This document shows positions 8,520 through 15,923 of a DNA stretch of 18,169 nt, piece by piece. Position 1 is the stretch's first letter. Each line of letters starts with the position of its first letter. Under the pieces are notes generated by a model. That model worked only from the letters and a program-made list of their open reading frames with translations, was not told the DNA's origin and made no database searches. Origin of the DNA: an uncultured Prevotellaceae bacterium (GTDB lineage: Bacteria; Bacteroidota; Bacteroidia; Bacteroidales; Bacteroidaceae); assembly GCA_947176655.1 (NCBI GenBank), contig CAMWRK010000013.1, positions 1-18,169 of the forward strand, in the 5' to 3' direction. The position numbers were made by a program, and so were the translations under genes.

Positions 8520-9628
8520 TGAAGACACCAAGAATAATAATAAGCGGAGGAGGTACCGGAGGACACATCTTTCCCGCCGTCAGCATAGCAAATGCACTGA
8601 AGAAACTGGAGCCCGAGGCAGAGATTCTTTTTGTGGGTGCTGAAGGACGCATGGAAATGCAACGTGTCCCGCAGGCAGGATACAAAATCATAGGACTGCC
8701 TGTGCGAGGACTGATACGTCCGCTGTGGAACATACGCAATATCGGCGTGTTGCTGGACTACATGAGGAGCAAGCACATGGTCAGGAAAATAATACGCGAG
8801 TTCCGCCCGGACGTAGCGATAGGTGTTGGCGGATATGCAAGCGCAGCCACGCTCAATGCGGCATACGACATGCATATTCCGTGCCTGATACAGGAACAGA
8901 ACAGTTTTGCCGGGCTGACGAACAAGACACTGGCCAACAAGGCAGAGAGGATATGTGTGGCCTACGAGGGCATGGAACGCTTCTTCCCTGCCGACAAGAT
9001 ACTGCTGACAGGAAATCCGGTGAGACAGAACCTGCTGAATCCTGCACAGACGAAACAAGAGGCCGCAGCATCCTTCGGATTCTCGCCGAACAAACCCACG
9101 ATTCTGCTGATAGGCGGCAGTCTGGGAGCGCGTACATTGAACAACAGTGTGCTGACTTCGCTGGAGCGGATACGCAATTCCGGCATCCAATTCATCTGGC
9201 AGACAGGCAGTGTCTACAAGGAAGACATTGCTCTGGAACTGGAAAAACGCGCCAAGCCAGGCAACCTTTACGTGACGGATTTCATACGTCACATGGATAT
9301 GGCATACAAAGCGGCGGATCTCGTCATCAGCCGCGCGGGAGCAAGCAGTATCAGCGAGTTGTGTCTGCTGGGCAAGCCAAGCATTCTCGTGCCGAGTCCC
9401 AACGTGTCTGAAGACCACCAGACGCACAACGCCATGGCTCTGGTACGCAAGGATGCCGCACTGATGGTTGGCGACGACGAAGCGGAAGAGAAACTGATTC
9501 CGCTGGCATTGCAGACGGTAACGGACAAGGAACGTCTGAAGTCTCTTGGAGAGAATGCATCAAAGATGGCTTTCAGGGACTCGGACATAATAATAGCACA
9601 GGAAGCCATTCTACTGACAAGAAACTGA
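8519..9628 (+). CDS. murG: UDP-GlcNAc:undecaprenyl-PP-MurNAc-pentapeptide GlcNAc transferase MurG (lipid II synthase)
   Basis: This is a GT-B glycosyltransferase (GT28 family) of 369 residues acting on the inner face of the cytoplasmic membrane, where it adds GlcNAc to lipid I. The glycine-rich loop GGGTGGHIFPA starts at residue 10, with a second, GVGGYASAA, further on. Also visible are CLIQEQNSFAGLTNK, the nucleotide-domain block GGSLGARTLNNS, and the UDP-GlcNAc-binding region SRAGASSISELCLLGKPSIL followed by DHQTHNA. Length is normal. The ATG at 8519 overlaps the ftsW stop by one base, a typical coupling arrangement. The murC gene starts 10 bp after its stop. Confidence 0.96.
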   Translation: MKTPRIIISGGGTGGHIFPAVSIANALKKLEPEAEILFVGAEGRMEMQRVPQAGYKIIGLPVRGLIRPLWNIRNIGVLLDYMRSKHMVRKIIREFRPDVAIGVGGYASAATLNAAYDMHIPCLIQEQNSFAGLTNKTLANKAERICVAYEGMERFFPADKILLTGNPVRQNLLNPAQTKQEAAASFGFSPNKPTILLIGGSLGARTLNNSVLTSLERIRNSGIQFIWQTGSVYKEDIALELEKRAKPGNLYVTDFIRHMDMAYKAADLVISRAGASSISELCLLGKPSILVPSPNVSEDHQTHNAMALVRKDAALMVGDDEAEEKLIPLALQTVTDKERLKSLGENASKMAFRDSDIIIAQEAILLTRN

Positions 9629-9637
9629 CGGACGGAT

Positions 9638-11017
9638 ATGCAAGCGGTATATTTCATAGGCATAGGAGGCATTGGCATGAGTGCCATTGCACGCTACTTT
9701 CTGAACAAGGGAATGTTTGTAGGCGGTTATGACAAGACACCGTCGCCTCTGACAGAAACACTGGAAAAGGAAGGGGCTGTCATACATTACGAGGACGACA
9801 TACGTCTGATTCCGGAGAAATGTCTGCGGAAGGAGGAATGCCTCGTGATATACACGCCGGCCATCCCGCCGACACACACGGAACTCAACTATTTCCGCGA
9901 GAATGGCTTTGACATGCAGAAACGGGCGCAGGTTCTGGGCACGCTGACACGCTCGCTGAAAGGTCTGTGCGTGGCAGGCACACACGGCAAGACCACGACC
10001 TCGGGCATGACGGCACACATACTGCACCGGAGCCATGTGGACTGTAACGCTTTCCTGGGGGGCATCAGCAAGAACTATGGCACAAACTACATCCTGTCGG
10101 CAGACAGCCGGTATGTAGTTATCGAGGCTGACGAGTTCGACCGCTCTTTCCACTGGCTGACACCGTGGGCTACGGTCATCACGTCCACGGATGCTGACCA
10201 TCTGGACATTTACGGCACGGAGGAGGAGTATCTGCGCTCTTTCACCAGGTATACGGAGCTGATTCTGCCGGGAGGCTTCCTGATTCTGCACACTGGCCTT
10301 AAGATGAAGCCGAACACCCAGAAAGGTGTCACCACATACAGTTACGGCAGGGAGGCGGGCGATTTCCATGCAGACAACATCAGAATCGGAAACGGACGCA
10401 TAACCTTTGACCTGGTGTCACCAATAGAGAACATCGCGGACATAGAACTCGGTGTCCCTGTGGCAATAAACATAGACAACGGTATAGCCGCCATGGCTCT
10501 TGCACAGATAGCAGGTGCCACAGCCGGTGAAATACGCGAGGCCATGCTGAGTTTCGGAGGAATGGACCGCCGTTTCGACTTCCACGTGCGCTGGGACAAC
10601 ATGGTCTATATCTCGGACTATGCCCACCATCCGGAGGAAATACGGCAGAGCATACTAAGCATAAAGCAACTGTACGAGGGACGACGCATCAAGGCCATTT
10701 TCCAACCGCATCTGTATACCAGAACGCGCGATTTCTACATGGAGTTCGCCGATGCACTGTCGCTGCTGGACGATGTGACCGTCCTGGACATATATCCAGC
10801 CAGAGAGGAACCCATTGCGGGCGTCTCCTCGGAACTGATATACGACAACCTGCGCTGCGGCATACGCAAACAGCTGTGCCACAAGGAGGACATCATGAAA
10901 TGTGTGTCCGCAAAAGACTTTGACGTTCTGGTAACTCTTGGAGCCGGAGACATAGACAACTATGCGGAAGCTATAACAGAACTACTTAACACAGGAACAG
11001 ATGAAAACAGCAATTAA
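9638..11017 (+). CDS. murC: UDP-N-acetylmuramate-L-alanine ligase MurC
   Basis: This is a 459-residue cytoplasmic ligase that adds L-alanine to UDP-MurNAc, the first stem-peptide step. The N-terminus VYFIGIGGIGMSAIARYFLN is a dinucleotide-fold UDP-binding motif. The P-loop GTHGKTTT is at 114-121; the His is typical of MurC against Asn in MurD and MurE. Further family blocks are EADEFDRSFHWLTP, STDADHLDIYG, GMDRRFDFH, ISDYAHHPEEI, FQPHLYTRTRDF and TLGAGDIDNY. In many proteobacteria murB or ddl follows murC, but here ftsQ follows at once and overlaps it by 17 bp (11001-11017). Confidence 0.96.
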   Translation: MQAVYFIGIGGIGMSAIARYFLNKGMFVGGYDKTPSPLTETLEKEGAVIHYEDDIRLIPEKCLRKEECLVIYTPAIPPTHTELNYFRENGFDMQKRAQVLGTLTRSLKGLCVAGTHGKTTTSGMTAHILHRSHVDCNAFLGGISKNYGTNYILSADSRYVVIEADEFDRSFHWLTPWATVITSTDADHLDIYGTEEEYLRSFTRYTELILPGGFLILHTGLKMKPNTQKGVTTYSYGREAGDFHADNIRIGNGRITFDLVSPIENIADIELGVPVAINIDNGIAAMALAQIAGATAGEIREAMLSFGGMDRRFDFHVRWDNMVYISDYAHHPEEIRQSILSIKQLYEGRRIKAIFQPHLYTRTRDFYMEFADALSLLDDVTVLDIYPAREEPIAGVSSELIYDNLRCGIRKQLCHKEDIMKCVSAKDFDVLVTLGAGDIDNYAEAITELLNTGTDENSN

Positions 11018-11738
11018 GCTATTCATGCTTCTCGCGGTAGTCGGATACCTCATCTTCGCCGTAAGTACCATGTCACGCGAAGAGGACAAACGTATATGCA
11101 CAGGCACGGAAATTATCATAGGCAACGAAGTGGACGGGGACTTCGTGGATACTACATTCGTAAAAGGACTGCTTACCAAAGCAAACACGCCTATACTGGA
11201 CCAGACCATAAGGAACATAGACATAGGTGCCATAAGGAGAACCATTCTGGAAAGCCCGTATATAGACTCTGTTATATGTTACTTCACTCCGGAGAACACA
11301 ATGTGTCTGCGCATATTCCCGCGGAAACCTGTCCTGCACGTCATACCGACTTCGGGAGGGAATTTCTACATGGATGCCAAAGGCAATGCAATGCCGACGA
11401 ATCTGTTTCTGCAGGATCTGTGCCTGGTAACGGGAAACGTCAGTACGAAATACGCACGCGAGAATCTGCTGGATATGGCTATATACATAAACACCCACGA
11501 GCCATGGAACAGGGAAATACAGCAGATACACGTGGCGGACAACGGACGCATGGAGCTTGTCACACAGACCGGTGACCACACCATAATACTCGGAGACGCC
11601 ACAAACATAGAGGACAAATTGAGACGTCTCGCCATATTCTGCGAGGAGGGTCTGAACAAGGCCGGTTGGAACAAATACGACATCATTGACCTGAGCTATG
11701 CCGGACAAGTGGTTTGCACCAGGAAAAAAACAAAATAA
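11001..11738 (+). CDS. ftsQ: Cell division protein FtsQ (DivIB)
   Basis: This is a 245-residue bitopic membrane protein with a very short cytoplasmic N-terminus, one helix at about 3-24 (AIKLFMLLAVVGYLIFAVST) and a periplasmic domain. After the helix, a region around VDGDFVDTTFVKGLLTKANT leads to IDIGAIRRTILESPYIDSVI, which resembles the conserved link from POTRA to the FtsQ beta domain. CLRIFPRKPVLHVIP and NFYMDAKGNAMPT also match the pattern of Bacteroidota FtsQ. FtsQ links the ring to the FtsL/FtsB-like partners and to FtsW/FtsI. The start lies inside murC with a 17-bp overlap, so translation is probably coupled. The family is weakly conserved; position between murC and ftsA supports the name strongly. 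Confidence 0.9.
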   Translation: MKTAIKLFMLLAVVGYLIFAVSTMSREEDKRICTGTEIIIGNEVDGDFVDTTFVKGLLTKANTPILDQTIRNIDIGAIRRTILESPYIDSVICYFTPENTMCLRIFPRKPVLHVIPTSGGNFYMDAKGNAMPTNLFLQDLCLVTGNVSTKYARENLLDMAIYINTHEPWNREIQQIHVADNGRMELVTQTGDHTIILGDATNIEDKLRRLAIFCEEGLNKAGWNKYDIIDLSYAGQVVCTRKKTK

Positions 11739-11752
11739 GATACATTAATACT

Positions 11753-13081
11753 ATGGTAGCAGAAAAGGACATCATCGTGGCATTGGAACTGGCAACCACA
11801 TGCATCCGTGCCATCGCAGGACAGCGTATGCCTGACAGTACCATGCATGTACTGGCATTCGCCGAGGAGAATGCATCGAACTGTATACGCAAAGGCGTCA
11901 TCGACAACATCGACAAAACAACACAGGCCATCTCCAGAGTGCTGGGGCAGATAAGCCTGCAACTGGGACAATCCATATCGCGTATATACGTGGGGCTGGG
12001 CGGACAGTCCCTGCATTCGGTGCAGAACCGCATACAGCGTTCTTTCTCCGAGAAGACGAAAGTGACCAACCGCATTATCGACCAGTTGATGGACATGAAC
12101 CGCGGAGTCGTGTATACGGACTCTCAGATACTGGAGGTCATCCCTCAGGAATATAAGGCCGGCAGCAGAGCCGTACCTGACATTGTCGGCATGCAGGTGG
12201 AACAACTGGAAGCCACATTCCAGAACATCGTGGCAAGGAGTTCTCTGGCCGAGAATATAGAGAAGTGCATACGTGGTGCCGGATTCGAGATTGCGGAACT
12301 GCTCATAGCACCCATCTCACTGGGAAGTTCAGTACTGAACGCCAGCGAGAAACGCTCGGGATGCGCTCTGGTAGACATCGGTGCGGACACGACAACAGTG
12401 AGCATGTACACCAACAACATTCTCCGCAAACTGGTTGTCATACCGCTTGGCGGCAATAACGCCACAATGGACATCGCCACCTGTCTGAACATAGAAATAG
12501 AGGAGGCTGAAAGCCTGAAACAGAAATACGGCCGTGCCTTCCTGGAAGACTATGAGGCCATACAGCACAATATCGTAAAGTTCTCTCACGACAGGGAAAT
12601 CGGCGAAAGCCGTCTGTGCGACATCATCGAAGCAAGATACGAGGAGATTCTGCGCAACGTCTGGGCACAGGTAGAGGACGACAGTGACAAGCTAACCTCG
12701 GGAATAATCCTCACAGGCGGCGGTGCGCAGATACGTTCCATCACGGAAGCACTGCAATATATCACCAACAGCAGCAAGCAGATACGCATTGTCAAGGGGC
12801 TTCCCAAGGATATAACCATAGCAGCCGGCATATACATACCGGATAACAGCAAGGCCAACGGCATATTGTCACTGCTCCTGCACGGCGACCAGAACTGTGT
12901 CCTGCACCGCGTCAAACCGTTGAATCCTGATCCGGACGACGAGACAACCGAAGATGATACTACAGAAGAAACAGACATCACGGAAGAAGGCACGAAACCG
13001 GAGGTACAGACCAAGAACAAGAAGAAGTCGATAACGGATTTCTTTAAGATAATCGCAGAATCCCTGAAAGAAGACGAATAA
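11753..13081 (+). CDS. ftsA: Cell division protein FtsA (actin-like FtsZ membrane anchor)
   Basis: This is an actin-fold ATPase of 442 residues that tethers FtsZ filaments to the inner membrane. Phosphate-1 motif: IVALELATTCIRAIAG near the N-terminus. Phosphate-2: ALVDIGADTTTVSM around Asp208. Adenosine motif: ILTGGGAQIRS, with TGGGAQ at 321-326. The SHS2 region includes IYVGLGGQSLHS. After the core comes an acidic linker rich in Asp, Glu and Thr (DPDDETTEDDTTEETDITEE), then a C-terminal helix KSITDFFKIIAESLKEDE that should be the amphipathic membrane-targeting sequence. The frame extends to an ATG at 11714 inside ftsQ, but homology begins after the ATG at 11753, 14 bp past the ftsQ stop, so that start is chosen. 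Confidence 0.94.
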   Translation: MVAEKDIIVALELATTCIRAIAGQRMPDSTMHVLAFAEENASNCIRKGVIDNIDKTTQAISRVLGQISLQLGQSISRIYVGLGGQSLHSVQNRIQRSFSEKTKVTNRIIDQLMDMNRGVVYTDSQILEVIPQEYKAGSRAVPDIVGMQVEQLEATFQNIVARSSLAENIEKCIRGAGFEIAELLIAPISLGSSVLNASEKRSGCALVDIGADTTTVSMYTNNILRKLVVIPLGGNNATMDIATCLNIEIEEAESLKQKYGRAFLEDYEAIQHNIVKFSHDREIGESRLCDIIEARYEEILRNVWAQVEDDSDKLTSGIILTGGGAQIRSITEALQYITNSSKQIRIVKGLPKDITIAAGIYIPDNSKANGILSLLLHGDQNCVLHRVKPLNPDPDDETTEDDTTEETDITEEGTKPEVQTKNKKKSITDFFKIIAESLKEDE

Positions 13082-13125
13082 GAGAGCACTCACTCAGACG
13101 CACACTTAAAAACCAAGGCTATATT

Positions 13126-14391
13126 ATGGACTTCCAGCAAGATAATAATTTCGACATGGGACTGCCCCTGACAGGACTCTCCAAGAGCAATAACTGCATA
13201 ATCAAGGTCATCGGCGTAGGCGGCGGCGGCGGCAATGCTGTAAACCACATGTATCGCGAGGGCATACACGATGTTTCGTATGTCGTATGCAACACCGACA
13301 AGAAGGCTCTCGACGATGCAGCCGTCCCCAATCATCTGCAACTGGGCAACGACGGTCTCGGAGCCGGTAACCGTCCGGATAAAGCACGACAGGCAGCAGA
13401 GGAAAGTATGGATGCCATCAAGGAGATGCTGAACGACGGTACACGCATGGCATTCATTACGGCAGGCATGGGCGGCGGCACTGGAACTGGTGCTGCACCC
13501 ATTATTGCACGATGTGCCAAGGAGGCCGGCATACTTACCGTAGGCATAGTGACCATCCCATTCAAGTTCGAAGGAATAAAAAAGATAAACCAGGCTCTTG
13601 ACGGCGTTGAGGAAATATCCAAACACGTAGATGCCCTGCTGGTCATCAACAATGAACGCCTGCGCGAGATATATCCGGAACTGACCGTCATCAACGCATT
13701 TGCCAAGGCGGACGACACTCTGACAGTGGCTGCCAAGAGCATCGCCGAAATCATAACCATGCACGGCATCATGAACCTTGACTTCGAGGATGTTACCACG
13801 GTTCTCAAGGACGGCGGCGTTGCCATCATGAGTACCGGCTACGGAGAAGGCGAGAACCGTGTGACAAAGGCTCTGACAGAAGCTCTGAACTCTCCGCTGT
13901 TGAACCACAACGACATTTTCAACTCCAAGAAAGTGCTCCTGAACATCAACTTCTGTGCCGACAACGACCACAACGCCCTGATGATGGAAGAGATGAACGA
14001 GATACACGAATTCATGGGCAAGTTCCGCAACGATGTGGAGACGAAATGGGGTCTCGCCACAGATTCCACCCTCGGCGGCAAGGTCAAGATCACCCTGCTT
14101 GCCACTGGTTTCGGTCTGCAAAGCATCAGTGGCATGAACTCGCACCAGGAGGAGAAGAAGGAGAAACTGAGCGAGGCGGACAAGGAACGTCAGGAAACAC
14201 GCGAGGAACTGATAAACACCTACTATCAGGACGGCAAGAAGACCGGCAAGCACCGTCACCACAACGTCTTCATATACACCATGGAGAACATGGACAACGA
14301 CGACATCATCTCACGCGTGGATGCCACTCCCACCTCACGCCGCAGCAAGGAAGAGCTCAACCGTCTGAAGACCGAGAATCTCGGCGAATGA
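13126..14391 (+). CDS. ftsZ: Cell division GTPase FtsZ
   Basis: This is the tubulin-like GTPase that builds the division ring, 421 residues. The N-terminal tail (1-23) leads into IIKVIGVGGGGGNAVNHM, the tubulin signature GGGTGTG is at 116-122, and the C-terminal activation domain holds ADNDHNALMMEEMNEI and GGKVKITLLATGF. The region beyond about 345 is charged and disordered-looking (EEKKEKLSEADKERQETREE). The protein ends in SRRSKEELNRLKTENLGE, without a recognisable copy of the DIPAFLRR-type C-terminal peptide that usually binds FtsA. ATC outnumbers ATA (about 15 to 12), unlike murD, fitting stronger expression. The gap after ftsA is 44 bp with no clear Shine-Dalgarno sequence. A hairpin terminator follows. 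Confidence 0.97.
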   Translation: MDFQQDNNFDMGLPLTGLSKSNNCIIKVIGVGGGGGNAVNHMYREGIHDVSYVVCNTDKKALDDAAVPNHLQLGNDGLGAGNRPDKARQAAEESMDAIKEMLNDGTRMAFITAGMGGGTGTGAAPIIARCAKEAGILTVGIVTIPFKFEGIKKINQALDGVEEISKHVDALLVINNERLREIYPELTVINAFAKADDTLTVAAKSIAEIITMHGIMNLDFEDVTTVLKDGGVAIMSTGYGEGENRVTKALTEALNSPLLNHNDIFNSKKVLLNINFCADNDHNALMMEEMNEIHEFMGKFRNDVETKWGLATDSTLGGKVKITLLATGFGLQSISGMNSHQEEKKEKLSEADKERQETREELINTYYQDGKKTGKHRHHNVFIYTMENMDNDDIISRVDATPTSRRSKEELNRLKTENLGE

Positions 14392-14445
14392 CACGGTCAC
14401 AGCACATTCCACCGCTTCTATATCTGTATTTACACCAATAAAACC

Positions 14446-14491
14446 AACTCGGGTGCGCTTCCCTGTGTTTTCCGGAAAGCGCACCCGAGTT
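14446..14491. terminator. Bidirectional hairpin terminator between ftsZ and recO
   Basis: A perfect 15-bp inverted repeat: AACTCGGGTGCGCTT (14446-14460) pairs with AAGCGCACCCGAGTT (14477-14491) around a 16-nt loop. On the + strand the stem runs into TTTGT; on the - strand it is followed by TTGGTTTTATTGG. It lies 54 bp after the ftsZ stop and 17 bp beyond the recO stop, between two convergent genes, so it most likely ends both transcripts and closes the dcw operon. Confidence 0.85.
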
Positions 14492-14508
14492 TGTACTGCA
14501 CCTGTCTT

Positions 14509-15228
14509 TCACGAAAAGAGTTCCTTCAAGACTTCGAGACTCTGCAATTCACCAAAAGCCGGGACGTGCAGACGGTAATACAAGAGAAGCTGTTCCAGCA
14601 TGTAGCGGCGTCTGCCCTGCTCTATTCTCAGACGACGCATGCCAGCATAGCCCATCCTAAGAAGCAGGGGAATCCACATGGCATCCTGTGCTTCGACATA
14701 GTGTCCATGCAGCGGAAGTACGGTGGAGAAACATGCCCCCTGCAAGTCGTATACAGCGTTGCGGGCATATCCGTCCACACCCGGCCATATACCAAGAAAA
14801 CGTGTCATCCTTATCATAAACAGCAGATGAAAATTGACTATTCCGGCTTCAGCTTCGTCCAGCCACTGCAGGGAATTGACAAGGAAAGAGAACAGAGGAC
14901 GATTCTCACCCTCGCCACGCAGACTACGATACAGGAACTCAGCAAGGAACATGGACACGGAAGCCTTCAGCGGATTGTACGGCAAGTCTCTCCATGGCAG
15001 ACGTATAGCCACGTCACTCACTTTCTGCATGTTTGCCGAAGAACGGTAGTCGACAGACATTTCTACAAGTGTCAGCTGCTGCCACAATGCACTGCGACCA
15101 CCGGATCTGCCGCGCGACATGCGCACCATGGCCGACAACAGACCATAGTGTTCTGTAAAGAAAGACACCACCATACGCGTATCGCTATATCGCACAGCTC
15201 TGAGTACTATGGCTTGTGTTGTCTGCAT
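14509..15228 (-). CDS. recO: DNA repair protein RecO (recombination mediator)
   Basis: RecO works with RecR to load RecA onto SSB-coated single-stranded DNA in gap repair. The product has 239 residues from the ATG at 15228. It starts MQTTQAIVLRAVRYSDTRMV, the N-terminal OB-fold pattern of RecO, followed by FFTEHYGLLSAMVRM. The helical C-terminal part contains FLAEFLYRSLRGEGENRPLF, NFHLLFMIRMTRFLGIWP and the ending YYRLHVPAFGELQSLEVL, all close to what I recall of Prevotella-like RecO. There is a single Cys near the usual zinc-finger region and no CxxC pairs, so a zinc site looks absent. A GTG three codons upstream (15237) could also start it; the ATG gives the more usual N-terminus. It is convergent with ftsZ and divergent from tRNA-Glu. 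Confidence 0.88.
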   Translation of the reverse strand: MQTTQAIVLRAVRYSDTRMVVSFFTEHYGLLSAMVRMSRGRSGGRSALWQQLTLVEMSVDYRSSANMQKVSDVAIRLPWRDLPYNPLKASVSMFLAEFLYRSLRGEGENRPLFSFLVNSLQWLDEAEAGIVNFHLLFMIRMTRFLGIWPGVDGYARNAVYDLQGACFSTVLPLHGHYVEAQDAMWIPLLLRMGYAGMRRLRIEQGRRRYMLEQLLLYYRLHVPAFGELQSLEVLKELFS

Positions 15229-15250
15229 ATATTTCACGAATATCTTGTTA

Positions 15251-15258
15251 CGAAATTA
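15251..15258 (-). promoter_or_regulatory. Possible -7 element of the recO promoter
   Basis: On the - strand this reads TAATTTCG, one mismatch from the Bacteroidota -7 consensus TAnnTTTG, and lies 22 bp upstream of the recO ATG. No TTTG at the -33 position with normal spacing is seen, so the assignment is weak. Confidence 0.3.
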
Positions 15259-15329
15259 GCGTTTTCGACGCAATTAACACGTTCTGACAGCAAAAACGGT
15301 CTGTGGCTTTCATTTTTTATCTAAAATAT

Positions 15330-15360
15330 TTTGTCAATTCAAAGTTTCGGCGTACCTTTG
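15330..15360 (+). promoter_or_regulatory. Bacteroidota-type sigma-70 promoter for tRNA-Glu and rpsT
   Basis: TTTG at 15330-15333 serves as the -33 element and TACCTTTG at 15353-15360 matches the -7 consensus TAnnTTTG exactly, with a 19-nt spacer. This is the characteristic primary-sigma promoter layout in Bacteroides and relatives. Transcription should begin a few bases after 15360, leaving a leader of about 50 nt before the tRNA. The leader holds a small 5-bp hairpin, CGGCA (15393-15397) with TGCCG (15404-15408), of unknown meaning. An AT-rich tract (TTTTTTATCTAAAATATTTT) lies just upstream and may act as an UP-like element. Confidence 0.85.
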
Positions 15361-15416
15361 CACCGCGAAATCGGGTAACGCCCAATAAGCATCGGCAAGG
15401 CAATGCCGGAAGGTAA

Positions 15417-15488
15417 GGTCCCTTCGTCTATCGGTTAGGACGAGAGATTTTCATTCTCTAAAGAGGAGTTCGACTCTCCTAGGGACTA
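15417..15488 (+). tRNA. tRNA-Glu (anticodon TTC)
   Basis: A 72-nt cloverleaf can be folded by eye. Acceptor stem: GGTCCCT with AGGGACT (15481-15487; the first pair is G-U), discriminator A at 15488. The D arm includes GTCT ATCGGTTA GGAC. Anticodon stem: AGAGA (15443-15447) with TCTCT (15455-15459), loop TTTTCAT, anticodon TTC at 15450-15452, reading GAA/GAG. T arm: AGGAG, TTCGACT, CTCCT. The 3' CCA is not encoded (CA then TTA follows the discriminator), so it must be added after transcription. It lies 26 bp before rpsT, with a promoter upstream and no terminator between, so it is probably processed from a shared transcript. Confidence 0.95.
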
Positions 15489-15514
15489 CATTATAAAAGA
15501 AAAGAATAAACGAC

Positions 15515-15769
15515 ATGGCAAATCACAAGTCATCTTTAAAGAGAATCCGCCAGGAGCAGAAGAGAAGACTCCACAACAGATATTACGCCAAGACCATGCG
15601 TAATGCTGTTCGCAAGTTGCGTGCAACAACCGACAAGGCCGCCGCAATAGAATTGTATCCCAGCGTTCAGAAAGCTTTGGACAAATTGGCTAAGGTGAAT
15701 ATCATTCACAAGAACAAAGCCGCCAACCTGAAGAGCAAGCTGGAAAAACACATCCAGAAACTCGGTTAA
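15515..15769 (+). CDS. rpsT: 30S ribosomal protein S20
   Basis: This is a small, strongly basic protein of 84 residues that binds 16S rRNA and helps early assembly of the 30S subunit. The start MANHKSSLKRIRQEQKRRLHNR is typical of S20, followed by AKTMRNAVRKL and the helical C-terminus KNKAANLKSKLEKHIQKLG. Length is normal for the family. The AT-rich stretch before the ATG (TTATAAAAGAAAAGAATAAA) has no strong Shine-Dalgarno match, as usual in Bacteroidota. It follows tRNA-Glu at 26 bp and is followed by a strong terminator at 15802, so the two appear to form a short operon. Confidence 0.97.
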   Translation: MANHKSSLKRIRQEQKRRLHNRYYAKTMRNAVRKLRATTDKAAAIELYPSVQKALDKLAKVNIIHKNKAANLKSKLEKHIQKLG

Positions 15770-15801
15770 GACACGTTCTCTTCGACAAAGACAGAAGAAA
15801 T

Positions 15802-15834
15802 AAAACGGTCTCCCCGAACACGGGAGACCGTTTT
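15802..15834 (+). terminator. Intrinsic terminator after rpsT
   Basis: A perfect 13-bp inverted repeat: AAAACGGTCTCCC (15802-15814) pairs with GGGAGACCGTTTT (15822-15834) around the 7-nt loop CGAACAC. The TTTT closing the stem is followed by CTGT. It starts 33 bp after the rpsT stop and separates the tRNA-Glu/rpsT unit from gyrB. Confidence 0.9.
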
Positions 15835-15887
15835 CTGTATATCGCAAAAAAGTGCACCGCCACACCAGCATTATCGTTATTTTTTTG

Positions 15888-15895
15888 TATCTTTG
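15888..15895 (+). promoter_or_regulatory. -7 element of a gyrB promoter
   Basis: TATCTTTG matches TAnnTTTG exactly and lies 28 bp before the gyrB ATG, after a T-rich tract. No TTTG occurs at the usual -33 distance (that region reads GCCACACCAG), so only half of the consensus is present. Because the rpsT terminator lies just upstream, gyrB needs its own promoter, which supports the call. Confidence 0.6.
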
Positions 15896-15923
15896 TACCC
15901 GTACATAAGACACATATTCCACA

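Noticed and set aside
11714..11752. Earlier start for ftsA inside ftsQ
   Set aside because: The 13 added residues precede the normal FtsA start and are not family-like; the ATG at 11753 fits better.
13090..14262. A - strand 390-codon frame antisense to ftsZ
   Set aside because: It mirrors ftsZ codons, has low-complexity Val/His/Leu composition and no family motif.
14491..15324. A + strand 277-codon frame opposite recO
   Set aside because: The - strand product is clearly RecO, while this one has no recognisable pattern and begins at the edge of the terminator stem.
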